64,000 nt of DNA from Bolinopsis microptera (GCF_026151205.1 NC_087074.1:9155726-9219725); one strand, 5' to 3'; shown: positions 13,301 through 21,808, counted from the stretch's first letter. Notes: generated by a model not told the origin, from the sequence alone. Numbers and translations: made by a program.

Positions 13301-15253
13301 AAGGTAATCAGAGTATTTTTATCATCTTCAGAATTCCCCACTAAGTATGGCCTGTCTTATAGTATATATATATAGTATATAGCGCTGAACATTCCCAATA
13401 TTTAGGTCCCTGGTGTACGCCACCATTTGTGCAAATTTGTTTTATATATATATTAGGCAATTCCCGTAGTTAATTTGTCGAAGTGAATCTTTTGAGTGGT
13501 TTCTCGGTCGTTTAAGTTGAGCCAATATGCACCTGTTGTTTGTTGTTGCACTGCTAGTGCTATTATATGCTCTTTAGTCTTCAAGCTTTACCACAAACGG
13601 CACCTTTGCCTTTTTTCAGCCATCATTTCACGCGACAAATCACACATCACATAATGGCACATTTGTCACAAGACATCGTCATAGCAACGTGACATGACAT
13701 TTGTCACGTGTTACATTTGTCACGTGTTACAGGAGTACGTTCCAAGAAACTCTCGAAATAAGCAGGAAGATGAAGAAGAGGAATAGTAAGTGTGCTGCAT
13801 GTGTGTGTGTGTGTGTTTCACTAGTTACCATGGTCTTTCAGCATGTGTTATCATGGTAACTGCATGTTTTTTTGTGTGGTAACTGCATGTTTTTTGTGGT
13901 CACTGCATGTTTTTTGTGGTAACTACATGGTTTATGTTTATGGTCATTGCATGTTTTTTGTGTCTACGTTCACGGCATCTTTTCTGAGTTTTCAACTCAA
14001 GATATTTTATTATTAAGGGACACATTTTACATGGTTTGCTGGGCTGCAATCCAACAAAATTAGGTTAAATACTTGTAGTGGGAGCTTTCTAGTTGTTAAT
14101 CGCTAAAAGTAAAATATTAGTTTGGTTCGAGTTCAATAGAATATCTAACACAGGTGCCTTGTCAAATAAGTTGATTTAACACAGAGTTCAAGATTTTGAC
14201 ATAAGATTCTCTGACTACTCGTGTTTTCAGTTATAAATTTTCGAAGCACTTTTGTGATTAACTCTTCATTCATAAAAAAAGATATTACGTCTTGAAAATT
14301 AAGCTTTTAAACTTATTGTTGTGCATGTCTGTTCAGAAGTGGCAATACCACCTCGCACTAACCTCCCTCCTCCCAGAATACCACCCCACACTAACCTCCC
14401 TCCTCCCAGAATACCACCTCGCACTAACCTCCCTCCTCCCAGAATAACACCTCACACTAACCTCCCTCCTCCCAGAATACCACCTCACACTAACCTCCCT
14501 CCTCCCAGAATACCACCTCACACTAACTTCCCTCCTCCCAGAATACCACCTCACACTAACATCCCTCCTCCCAGAATACCACCTCGCACTAACCTCCCTC
14601 CTCCCAGAATACCAGCCCACACTAACCTCCCTCCTCCCAGAATAACACCTCACACTAACCTCCCTCCTCCCAGAATACTACCTCACACTAACCTCCCTCC
14701 ACCCTGCCACCCAGAATACCACCTCACACTAACCTCCCTACTCCTAGAATACCACTTCACACTAACATCCCTCCTCCCAGAATACCACTTCACACTAACC
14801 TCCCTCCTCCCAGAATACCACCTCACACTAACCTCCCTCCCAGAATACCACCTCACACTAACTTCCCTTCTCCCAGAATACCACCTCACACTAACCTCCC
14901 TCCACCCAGAATACCACCTCACACTAACCTCCCTCCTCCCAGAATACCACCTCACACTAACCTCCCTCCTCCCAGAATACCACCTCACGCTAACCTCCCT
15001 CCTCCCAGAATACCACCTCACACTAACCTCCCTCCTCCCAGAATACCAACTCACACTAACCTCCCTCCTCCCAGAATACCACCTCACACTACCTCCCTCC
15101 TCCCCCAATACCACCTCACACTAACCTTCTTCACAGAACAGCAGCAGTGGTGGGTCGTACAGTGGGAAACTCCAGAGAATGGGCAGCACCAGCTCTACCT
15201 CGGGCACTCCTCCCCTAACTCGCACCAGCTCTAACTCGAGCACTAAAGGATAA
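1029..15253 (+). CDS. Myosin II heavy chain, striated-muscle type (5' partial, 24 exons)
   Basis: Actin-based motor of muscle thick filaments. It hydrolyses ATP, binds two light chains at the neck and dimerises through a long coiled-coil rod. Exons joined by GT-AG introns with matching phase: 1029-1138, 1437-1556, 1749-1898, 2029-2199, 2497-2626, 2751-2869, 3245-3420, 3905-4054, 4241-4361, 4478-4722, 7311-7668, 7800-8007, 8140-8254, 8367-8523, 8752-8862, 9486-9652, 9795-9983, 10162-11482, 11690-11914, 12039-12170, 12306-12446, 12562-12708, 13733-13785, 15142-15253. They encode about 1,640 residues against 1,940-1,990 usual for the family, so only the N-terminal SH3-like region, P-loop and switch 1 (about 330 residues) are outside the window. 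The reading frame is intact. The family is certain; striated rather than non-muscle type is judged from loop 2, the neck ([10 protein letters not shown]) and the rod. The last two exons are less certain than the rest. Confidence 0.93.
1559..1654 (+). repeat. 48-bp tandem duplication just inside a myosin intron
   Basis: Two nearly identical 48-bp units (each with TCGTGGTCACCAGCTTCAAT) start three bases after the donor GT at 1557. The length is a multiple of three, so a reading frame happens to run through both copies. The next exon joins in frame without them, so they are read as intronic. Confidence 0.8.
4478..4722 (+). CDS. Myosin neck exon: converter end and two light-chain-binding IQ motifs
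   Basis: Encodes [17 protein letters not shown], the end of the converter, followed by the first IQ motif ([19 protein letters not shown], essential light chain). A second, degenerate IQ motif ([15 protein letters not shown], regulatory light chain) and the hook [17 protein letters not shown] close the neck. The exon ends two bases into an Arg codon, completed at 7311 after a 2.6-kb intron. That intron holds an antisense LINE. Confidence 0.93.
4769..5617 (-). pseudogene. LINE reverse transcriptase, C-terminal part from the YADD box
   Basis: Starts just before the catalytic [11 protein letters not shown] motif of the RT palm. It continues through [12 protein letters not shown] (thumb side), the conserved [11 protein letters not shown] block and [15 protein letters not shown], both typical of LINE C-termini, then RGRPRKNW near the end. 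The preceding RT blocks (primer grip side, first catalytic Asp) are absent, so it cannot be an active polymerase. The nominal start is only the first Met of the frame; the frame itself is open further upstream. Confidence 0.85.
5670..6875 (-). pseudogene. LINE apurinic-type endonuclease domain
   Basis: Exonuclease-endonuclease-phosphatase fold of about 230 residues. Visible motifs: FGTWNVLSL (catalytic Asn), [10 protein letters not shown] (catalytic Glu), [19 protein letters not shown] (Asp and Asn of the active site), QIDHICIS and GSDHYLVRA (terminal catalytic Asp-His). All key residues are present. After the domain the frame ends in DLLKNRH shortly before the deletion that removed most of the RT. 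In life this domain nicks target DNA to prime reverse transcription. Homologous frames in genome annotations are often mislabelled as host proteins. Confidence 0.88.
7170..7232 (+). repeat. Short AT-rich tandem repeat (AGGATAGAATAAT type)
   Basis: Three imperfect copies of TATTAGGATAGAATAATATT lie between the 5' edge of the antisense LINE and the next myosin exon. They could be target-side microsatellite or part of the LINE 5' end. Confidence 0.6.
7311..12708 (+). CDS. Myosin rod: S2 and light meromyosin coiled coil (12 exons)
   Basis: Continuous heptad-repeat coiled coil of about 1,090 residues, rich in Glu, Lys and Leu and almost without Pro. It forms the dimeric rod and packs thick filaments through its C-terminal third. 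The small early exons carry S2; the single large exon 10162-11482 (440 codons) holds the middle of the rod. The short Gly-rich interruptions [10 protein letters not shown] at the end of exon 8752-8862 and [11 protein letters not shown] in the large exon resemble skip or hinge sites. The end, [26 protein letters not shown], corresponds to the assembly-competence region of other myosin rods. Every exon junction keeps frame. Intron 8863-9485 shows nothing beyond non-coding sequence. Confidence 0.94.
12709..13732 (+). other. Intron before the myosin tailpiece exons, no gene seen
   Basis: About 1 kb between the last rod exon and the tailpiece exon. It contains only short AT repeats (TATATAGTATATAG near 13365) and no exon-like frame. 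Its last 70 bases carry a short tandem repeat at the acceptor. Confidence 0.6.
13659..13732 (+). repeat. 16-bp repeat ending at a myosin 3' splice site
   Basis: ACATTTGTCACGTGTT occurs twice head to tail (13697-13712, 13713-13728), with a partial older copy at 13659. The final ACAG is the acceptor of the exon at 13733. Confidence 0.8.
13733..15253 (+). CDS. Myosin non-helical tailpiece (last two exons, alternative C-terminus)
   Basis: Exon 13733-13785 encodes [17 protein letters not shown] and stops two bases into a codon at an ideal donor (GTAAGT). Joined to the acceptor at 15141, the codon becomes TAC (Tyr). The frame then runs 36 codons of Ser/Thr-rich sequence ([18 protein letters not shown]..., SNSSTKG at the end) to TAA at 15251, a plausible phosphorylatable tailpiece. 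If the intron is retained the protein ends at TAG 13784-13786. If the AG five bases earlier (15136), or any AG in the upstream array, is used, the junction reads TAA. Two C-termini are therefore encoded: one ending after the acidic EEEE, one with the Ser-rich tail. This is inference from frame; no transcript was available. Confidence 0.7.
13800..13973 (+). repeat. (TG)n and 21-bp repeat after the last myosin donor site
   Basis: A short TG run follows the donor. Then come about five units of the type GGTAACTGCATGTTTTTTGT (13854-13973). Each starts with GGTAACT or GGTCACT, resembling a 5' splice site and the true donor context GTAAGTGTGCTGCATG. Confidence 0.7.
14346..15136 (+). repeat. 33-bp minisatellite made of 3' splice-site units
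   Basis: About 22-23 tandem copies of a 33-bp unit of the form ACCACCTCACACTAACC + TCCCTCCTCCCAG + AAT. Each contains a branch-point-like CACTAAC, a pyrimidine tract and CAG. The native acceptor of the last myosin exon (CACACTAACC, TTCTTCACAG) is a diverged member at the downstream edge. Because the unit is 11 codons long, frames stay open on both strands; these are not taken as genes. Confidence 0.92.
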
Positions 15254-15514
15254 ACTACTGCATGAGGAGCTCTGAATCCTACTTATATATCTACTTTATC
15301 ACTCGCTACATGCTCCACGAATACCATTGATTTGGACGTATGCTTTTCTCGGAAAAAGTGTATTTTTTATAGTTTATTACTAACTATTGCTTTGTTGAAA
15401 AAGATTCAATTAAATATGTAGCTACAATTTTGAAGAGAAATGTTATGAATATGAATTGCTATGATGTACTTTGTTATTTTCTGATATGCCAGTAATGCCG
15501 AATGCTTATGTATC

Positions 15515-15520
15515 AATAAA
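15515..15520 (+). terminator. Polyadenylation signal of the myosin gene
   Basis: AATAAA about 260 bases after the stop codon, in AT-rich sequence. Confidence 0.6.
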
Positions 15521-15539
15521 ATTTTAAATATTAAAATAT

Positions 15540-16375
15540 GGAATGGAGGTTCACTTCTTTTCATGTCACTCTAATTAGCGTTTTGAATTTAAACCAGTTT
15601 TGTTAAGTTGTAAATCGTCGAATATGGAATTTCTTAAATCTTTTGTTTAAAGTGAGGTATGGACTTTTATGCGACCAACTATTTTAAGAGAATAAGTTTG
15701 GCTTTGTTTCAAGACAATGACTACATGTTAATTTCTACACCTTTTTAATTTCAAGCATCGTGGGATTTAGGCCCAAGATCCATTAATTATGGACTTTTAT
15801 ATACATGTTGATTTTGGAATTTATAATTTTATTAAATTCACTCTTATTTAGAAAATTTGAAAGAATTTTTTAATTGAAAATCAGTCCTATTGTCCGATCA
15901 AATTTCCATTGTTATAATACATAGTATCAAATATAGAATAGTGACCAAAGCCTATAACATATAAAAAAGGGTTCGCGTCTGGAAAAGTAGTCATAGTCTA
16001 TCTAATAAGCGTCATAATTTGGCACAATATTTTGTCTCCGATTTTGATAAATTTGGTTACAAAAGTTGCCTCTAAGTATGAATAATACAAATTCACCGTG
16101 CAGAACGATAGCGTCGAGCTGTATGTTATGTGGGCATCCTGTGTATTGCAAGTGAGTAAAAAGGACGAAAAGTTGATAATTTTCCCCTTAAAATACCTAA
16201 CTTCTAAAAGTAAAATATCAAATATTTAATTGTAATAAACTTGGCCAGATAAGACGCAACTTAACTTGTAGTATCAATGTTAATCATAATATTTGAAGGA
16301 CCAAATAAAATTAAAAACTCACACAACACAAGTGTTCAGGTTCAACAATTTTAAAGATGATGTCCCTTTAAATCT
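15540..16375. other. Intergenic, nothing recognised
   Basis: AT-rich sequence without exon-like frames, tandem repeats or similarity to the other repeats in this window. Confidence 0.6.
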
Positions 16376-16495
16376 TAAAATATTAGTATCAAAAGTTTCG
16401 TCTCGCTGAGCTGATTATTAACGGGTGATACTTTGACACGCTGTAACCCCTTTTGATCGCGCGCGCGGCCGGCTGGCGTGAGGCCAGGTATACAA

Positions 16496-16596
16496 CGTGT
16501 AGCAAGTGATACTCCTAAAATATGGACCGTCGACGAATCCAACTCGGCGCGCGTCCTGGTAGGTAAGTAGGTTATAAACCTACAAAGCTGATTATT
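16496..16596 (-). repeat. Dispersed CpG-rich repeat, copy 1 (inverted partner at 18325)
   Basis: The reverse complement of this stretch closely matches 18325-18420. Shared pieces include CCAGGACGCGCGCCGAGTTG, CGTCGACGGTCC and GAGTATCAC. The two copies are about 1.8 kb apart in opposite orientation. Not a recognised family. Confidence 0.75.
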
Positions 16597-16619
16597 GATT
16601 GACGATGTCAACCCATCGA

Positions 16620-16715
16620 GATCGTTGCTCTGCGAATGGCGAAGCAGAGCAACGACGAACGAAGCAAGAATGCTAGTTTGCGCGGCGCATCGAAGCGGCG
16701 AAGTCCTCCAAAGCT
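16620..16715 (-). repeat. Dispersed repeat with inverted partner at 17281-17370
   Basis: The reverse complement shares GGAGGACTTCGCCGCTTCGA, AACTAGCATTCTTGCTTCG and CGTTGCTCTGCTTCGCC with 17281-17370. The two arms are about 570 bp apart and could form a long stem. Confidence 0.8.
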
Positions 16716-16889
16716 GATTATACGACTTTATATTAATTAACAATTATTTAAAAATAATTGAAACTGTGGACGTTGTATAGGCTAAAATAAAAACTACGAG
16801 AATTGCAAAATGTGTGTAAAAAAAGCGCGCGCGGCGACCAAGCGCCGCGAAGCATTTTTAGCAAAAATTGCTGCACGGTGGAATTAGTT

Positions 16890-16978
16890 TATTTACAAAA
16901 TTTTACTCACAAAATTGTATTCTCAAAATTTTACTCACAAAATTGTATTCTCAAAATTTAATTCACAAAATTTATCAA
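16890..16978 (+). repeat. 28-bp AT-rich tandem repeat, three copies
   Basis: ACAAAATTTTACTCAC / AAAATTGTATTCTC repeated about three times. Confidence 0.75.
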
Positions 16979-17061
16979 AATCGGAGAAAACGTTTGTGCC
17001 AACTCATGAACTCATGTGTCATGGCGCTTATTAATATTACAATTGGACTATCAGCTAGTTA

Positions 17062-17201
17062 GTGTTACACTTGTAGCGCGATGCACTACTGGGTCGCGCG
17101 CGCATCAAATAATGCTTCTCGCAACCTTCGGTAGATCGGCGAGATGCACCACTGTGCCTCACCGAGCTGCAAAGGATTGACATCGTGAATCAAGTGTTAC
17201 A
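17062..17201 (+). mobile_element. 140-bp MITE-like element with 14-bp flanking duplication
   Basis: Ends are GTGTTACACTTG on the left and CAAGTGTTAC on the right (imperfect inverted repeats). The 14 bp CTATCAGCTAGTTA lies on both sides (17048-17061, 17202-17215), as expected of a target-site duplication. The body (GATGCACTAC ... TCGGTAGATCGGCGA ... GGATTGACATCGTGAATCAAG) recurs in diverged form at 18985-19140 and partly at 18598-18690. Confidence 0.7.
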
Positions 17202-17280
17202 CTATCAGCTAGTTAAGTGTACATTTCACCTATACTATGTACTAGCCATGAGTTTATGCGTACTGCGTGACTGGTGACGT

Positions 17281-17370
17281 TGTTGGAGGACTTCGCCGCT
17301 TCGACGCGCCGCGCGAACTAGCATTCTTGCTTCGCATCGTCGTCGATCGTTGCTCTGCTTCGCCAGACCA
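17281..17370 (+). repeat. Inverted partner of the repeat at 16620-16715
   Basis: See the copy at 16620; this is the opposite orientation, with a handful of substitutions. Confidence 0.8.
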
Positions 17371-17509
17371 TTAACAATCACAATGGTCAACGCGTATACA
17401 CATGGCTATGTGAACTGGTGAAGCACATGTTTCGGCGGTCGCGCACTACTGTAAGCGGGAAGGCTCTGTGCAGTTGCGCGCGTGTCTTTACTGCGCAATG
17501 CACGCCGCG

Positions 17510-17715
17510 CGCAACTGCTACAAACTGCTAATAAAGCTGCTACAAACTGCCACTAACTGCCACTAACTGCCATGCCACAAACTGCTACTAACTGCTGCAA
17601 ACGGCGTGCGAATGCGTGGGCGCGATTGCAGCAGTTAGTAGCAATTTGTGGCATGGCAGTTACTGGCAGTTTGTAGCAGTTAGTAGCAGTTTGTAGCAGT
17701 TTGTGGCAGTTTCTT
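17510..17715. repeat. Imperfect palindrome built from ~10-bp units
   Basis: The left arm consists of AACTGCTACA / AACTGCCACT units; the right arm has the complementary TGTAGCAGTT / GTGGCAGTTT units. The centre is near 17610 (GCGTGCGAATGCGTGGGCGC). It could extrude a hairpin of about 90 bp per arm. Confidence 0.8.
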
Positions 17716-17840
17716 TGCACTTTGCGTGTCATGTGAGGTGAGTTAACGGACGCGGAAGAAACCAACAATCAATAATGTTTGCCTCATGTATTGGAACCGT
17801 CAAACTTGAAGAATTGAAAACAGCAAAGCAGCTAATTGGA

Positions 17841-17857
17841 GCGCGCGCGCGCGCGTC
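17841..17857. repeat. (GC)n alternating purine-pyrimidine tract
   Basis: Pure alternating GC run followed by GTCCG; a possible Z-DNA site. No gene nearby uses it visibly. Confidence 0.6.
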
Positions 17858-18324
17858 CGTAGGTTTAGTTTGAGGTTGTGACCGTACATGCATAATACAA
17901 CTTACAACTTAGGGCCTTAATAAGTTGATATTTTACGAGAATCACCCGTTAAAACTATCCAACTTCATCAATAGACGCGCGGTGCCAACTCTTTCGTATA
18001 TATCATATATATCGTAGCTCTGCAACGACATACACCGCGCCGCAGCAATTGGCAATGCAACTTGCTTCGGAAGCAAGCATGGCATCAAGCTTGTAGTGCG
18101 ATGCGTTACGCGCCACACACTCAATTATACAACAACAACAACAATGGCGAACCTAGTAAGCTAGGATCGAGTTGTCATACGTTGTATGACCCGCCGCGCA
18201 CGAGTGCGCGGCTCCCCTGTATCGTAGAAACTCTACAGTGGTAGTGAAGCGACTGTGGGGGTCATCACGTGATACAAGGATCGAGGGGCCGATCTCCTTT
18301 TCTTTTGCGGTGCGGCCACGGTCC

Positions 18325-18420
18325 TTTTGTAGGTTTACAACATACCAGGACGCGCGCCGAGTTGGACTCGTCGACGGTCCAATATATGGAACAGATATTT
18401 TACGAGTATCACCCGTTAAC
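18325..18420 (+). repeat. Dispersed CpG-rich repeat, copy 2
   Basis: Inverted relative to 16496-16596; contains CCAGGACGCGCGCCGAGTTG and ACGAGTATCACCCGTTAACG. Confidence 0.75.
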
Positions 18421-18597
18421 GGTCCTTTCGGTACAGATTTCCTTGCAGCATAGTCGGGACTTGACCATTGTTAATGATCTGGCCCGGCGCGCGCTACTTC
18501 GTAGCCCGTGCTTTTGAGAAGAAAGCGGCACGCGCTACTTCGAAGAAATTTAGACGAGTATCATCCGTCAAAGTCGGGACGCAACCCCAGGCATATG

Positions 18598-18690
18598 CAC
18601 TCAATTATCAATTATGCTTCTCGCTAGATCGTCGAAATGCGCTACCGTGCCTTGCCGAGCTGCGATGAATTGACATCGTCAATTAATATA
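18598..18690 (+). repeat. Partial copy of the 17062 MITE-like family
   Basis: Shares ATGCTTCTCGC, GATCGTCGAAATGC, CCGAGCTGCGA and ATTGACATCGT with 17100-17190, with clear divergence. Confidence 0.6.
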
Positions 18691-18984
18691 TATTAATATA
18701 TATAACATCAGGCATGATGTTCTAAATCATAAATACGTGTTAGGGATCGATAAACCAGTATCAATTATAGCCTTGCGCGCGTTCGAAAGATTTGTCAGAT
18801 CAGATCAGCTAGATTGCAGCCAGATCTCTAATTGCTTTATGGTTAAAATTGATTAGCTAGTCTGAAGTCAGGGTTTGAACTATTTGTCAGAGTTCTTTTA
18901 TTTTTTATAAAAGGGTCGGGTAATACTTTCACCTAGCCACTAGTCTAGTCTACGCGTACTGCGTGACGCGCTTGTTTCAAGCGA

Positions 18985-19140
18985 CAGGGTTGTAACGCGA
19001 TGCACTACAAGCTGGGCCGGCAGCGCCGAGCATCAAATAATTCTTCTCGCAACCACAAATTGACTTCGGTAGATCGGCGAAATGCACCAGGCCACTGGGC
19101 CTCACCGAGCTGCGAAGGATTGACATCGTGAATCAAGCGA
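18985..19140 (+). repeat. Second, longer copy of the 17062 MITE-like family
   Basis: Same order of blocks as 17072-17193: GCGATGCACTAC, GCATCAAATAAT, CTTCTCGCAACC, TCGGTAGATCGGCGA, CTCACCGAGCTGC, GATTGACATCGTGAATCAAG. It has two small insertions. Confidence 0.75.
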
Positions 19141-19890
19141 GAGGGCTCTGGATAGAGCAAGGTAATATTTGTAAAATCATTTGTTTGTATTTGTAAATAA
19201 ATATTATTGACTGATCGAGTGCATACAGTCCGACAGCTGCAACATCAAGATGGGCTTCATCCTGTGTGTTGGTCTTCCATGAGAATGAGCTTGGTTGGAC
19301 TGGCAGGAGTGCTAGTTCTATCCTTACGTCTTTACACTTTCAACTTTGCTTCTCGGAGGAAGAAAGCAGCAGTGTATCTTATGGCATTGTGGCGCATGGA
19401 AAAGTATCCACCTAGTTTGTGGCTCTTGAACCAGTAACTGTTTGTATACACGTTGATAGTATAACTTATTGATTCACGTTGTGAATTATTTTTCACAGAA
19501 AAGAGGTACACAACATGTAAATTTTTTTTTTTATTTTTTTTTTTAAGTAACTTTCAAACTACAAGTTTCCATCATATAGTCTTTATCAAAAAGCGTTGTC
19601 AGCTTTTGGATTGCTACACGTTGTATACCTCTTATCTTAGAAAGGACAGTCCTGCTTCGCGTGCGAAAAGGGGTTTGCAACGTGTATCAACTTTTGGAAC
19701 AAGTTGCAATTTTTTATTATTTATGATGAATTGTCGATTTGTTTTAGTACTTGTTTTCTTCAATTCATTATGACGACAATTTCACAGACTAAGCTGTGGA
19801 AAATACAGGAATGTAATATAGTTAAACCTTAGCCAAGAAAAAATTGTGAACATTTAAATTTATGTTTATCATATTATTTTTAATAACATT
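19141..19890. other. Intergenic, nothing recognised apart from a T-run
   Basis: Contains a T-rich run (about 19522-19544). A 76-codon frame at 19207 shows no family features. The 5' edge of the following LINE is near 19890. Confidence 0.5.
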
Positions 19891-19899
19891 TAAATCTAA

Positions 19900-20535
19900 T
19901 TGTATACGATATTCAAACTTCGACATCATCAAATTAACAAACTATCTTTAGCCAGGAATCAAGAAATATCATCAGGTGATGCTAAAAAGACTTATTCCAT
20001 CGTTAATAAGTTGCTCAATAAAGAAAAAGTTAGTACTACTACACCTTCTTGCTCTTCAAATCTTGAGAGTGCTAACAACTTTGCACAGTTCTTTAAATCA
20101 AAGGTCGACAACATATACAACAACATTTATTTAGAACAACAATCCCAAGATTCTCCTAACTCAGATGAATTTGTTCCTCTTTCTAATAGCCCAAAGATAG
20201 TACAATTCCGTCATGTGTCTGATGAAGAACTAGTAAGCATCATAAAGAATATGTCTAACAAATTCTGTGATCTTGACCCCATACCTACAAAGATTCTCAT
20301 CAAGTGTCTCCCAGAACTCCTTCCTCTGATCTCATTTATAGTCAATGAATCATTAGTTAAAGGTGAGTTTCCTATAAAACTTAAGGAGGCTCTCATTCGT
20401 CCAAGTTTGAAGAAACGTGGCCTTGACGGTGAATCTCTATCTAACTATAGGCCTATTAGCAATCTCTCATTCTTGTCAAAAATCATTGAGAAGTGTGTAT
20501 CTATACAGCTCACCAGTTATCTTGAGGATAACAAC
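19900..20535 (+). pseudogene. LINE reverse transcriptase, N-terminal half (interrupted)
   Basis: Encodes the linker and RT fingers: VSDEELVSIIKNMSNKFCDL, DPIPTKILIKCLPELLPLIS, ALIRPSLKK and NYRPISNLSFLSKIIEKCV, all standard blocks of LINE RTs, ending in SYLEDNN. The frame leaves LINE sequence exactly at the transposon edge; the second half continues in the same frame at 21817 with LLSKVQSGYRK. The first codon given is only where the recognisable frame opens. Confidence 0.88.
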
Positions 20536-21808
20536 CCCAGTGGCAAATAGTCAGGCGTCCAGGAATTTAACACCTAGTCAAAATTTGTTGATAACCGGTA
20601 AAAAAAGATTCTTGTGGAAAAAATATTCACATTAATTTAAAATTAAATCAAAATTGGTCGCTCTCAGGGCTAACGCGATGTTACATCATTTTATCGACTC
20701 GAAGTTCGAATCGAGCGCATTCCTAGATTCCATGACTATTTCTTACCTATAAGATTGCTTGACTATTTTTTGCGCATTCAGACACCAAAAAACGCGCAGA
20801 AAACGCGAGCTATCCATTCCTCCTTCCTCAACATCCCGGAATATGAAAAAAATAGTCATGTAAAATAGTCATTTGAAATAGTCATGCAAAATTTCAGCTC
20901 TGATACGCTAAAATATCAAGTTAATCTTAAACAATCGACAATCTAATATGAATCCTCCCAATCCTCCCAGCCATATTAACTGGTGAACGGTGTAAATATA
21001 GAGCGGTATTTTAAAATGTAGCATTCAAAATTTTATGGATTCAAGTTGGCTCCTTTAGTCTAGATTCATTTAGAAAATTCTCGAAGTTCGAGTAATACAG
21101 TATTCTCAGGGTTTGGCGCTTAAGGAAGCTTCACATCCGAGACCGATTTCCACGAATCAATTTAATATTGTAGCTACAAGTCAACAACAGTGCAAGTGGG
21201 AAAGAAGTGAATCTAGCCATTGCTACTATATCAGGGGAACTCGTGTGTTCTAGGCTTAAGCAAGCTTCACATCCTAGATCATCTAGAGTACAGTGCAGAC
21301 AACCCCCTCCATTATACATCCCTATCCCGCTTTAAGTCCGAAGTTTATCATTGTTTATTGTCCAATATTGTATCTAACCTGGCAGAAGCAAGCTTCAGAT
21401 CCTAAGTCAGGCCATAAATATCGACACAAGGTCGATGCCACTTTCAGAGTAGCGAATCGTTCATCATGCTGATGAGAGTCTAATCTTTGAACCTCGATCC
21501 ACCGATTATGTATGAAGAATAGTAAGGAGATTTCTGTGGGCTAGGCTCTATACTTCTTTTAAAAAATATTTCCTTGCGTTTCAAATAAATTAAAGAATTC
21601 TCAGAAATTTTTTATTTAATTTCAAAATTTGCAATTGCATATTCATCCGGTAATTATTCTAATGGATACGCTAAGCATTTCAAACTAATCTTGACCTGGG
21701 AGAAGAGCTGACCAGTGACAAGTCGGCCGCAAAGCGGCCGAAAAATATATAGCCTTTTTTTCTTCCCAAAATGGATTCCTAGTCATATTTAAAATTTATT
21801 CCACTGGG
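20536..21808 (+). mobile_element. 1.27-kb non-autonomous DNA transposon, hAT-like, inside the LINE
   Basis: The edges are exact. The left end is CCCAGTGGCAAATAG and the right end complements to CCCAGTGGAATAAA; both sides are flanked by the 8-bp ATAACAAC (20528-20535 and 21809-21816). An 8-bp duplication with CAGTGG-type ends fits the hAT superfamily. The motif AAATAGTCA recurs about six times near the left end in both orientations (20545, 20735, 20761, 20850-20885), like transposase-binding subterminal repeats. No transposase frame is present. AAGCTTCACATCC-type repeats occur three times at 21128-21400. Confidence 0.8.

Noticed and set aside
14321-15124. Pro-rich plus-strand frame (267 codons) and minus-strand frames ([11 protein letters not shown])
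   Set aside because: Both come from the 33-bp array. The plus-strand frame shifts in the middle of the array without consequence, and it sits in the last myosin intron.
14346-15136. CRISPR-like regular repeat
   Set aside because: Units are contiguous without unique spacers, in an animal gene; a minisatellite explains it.
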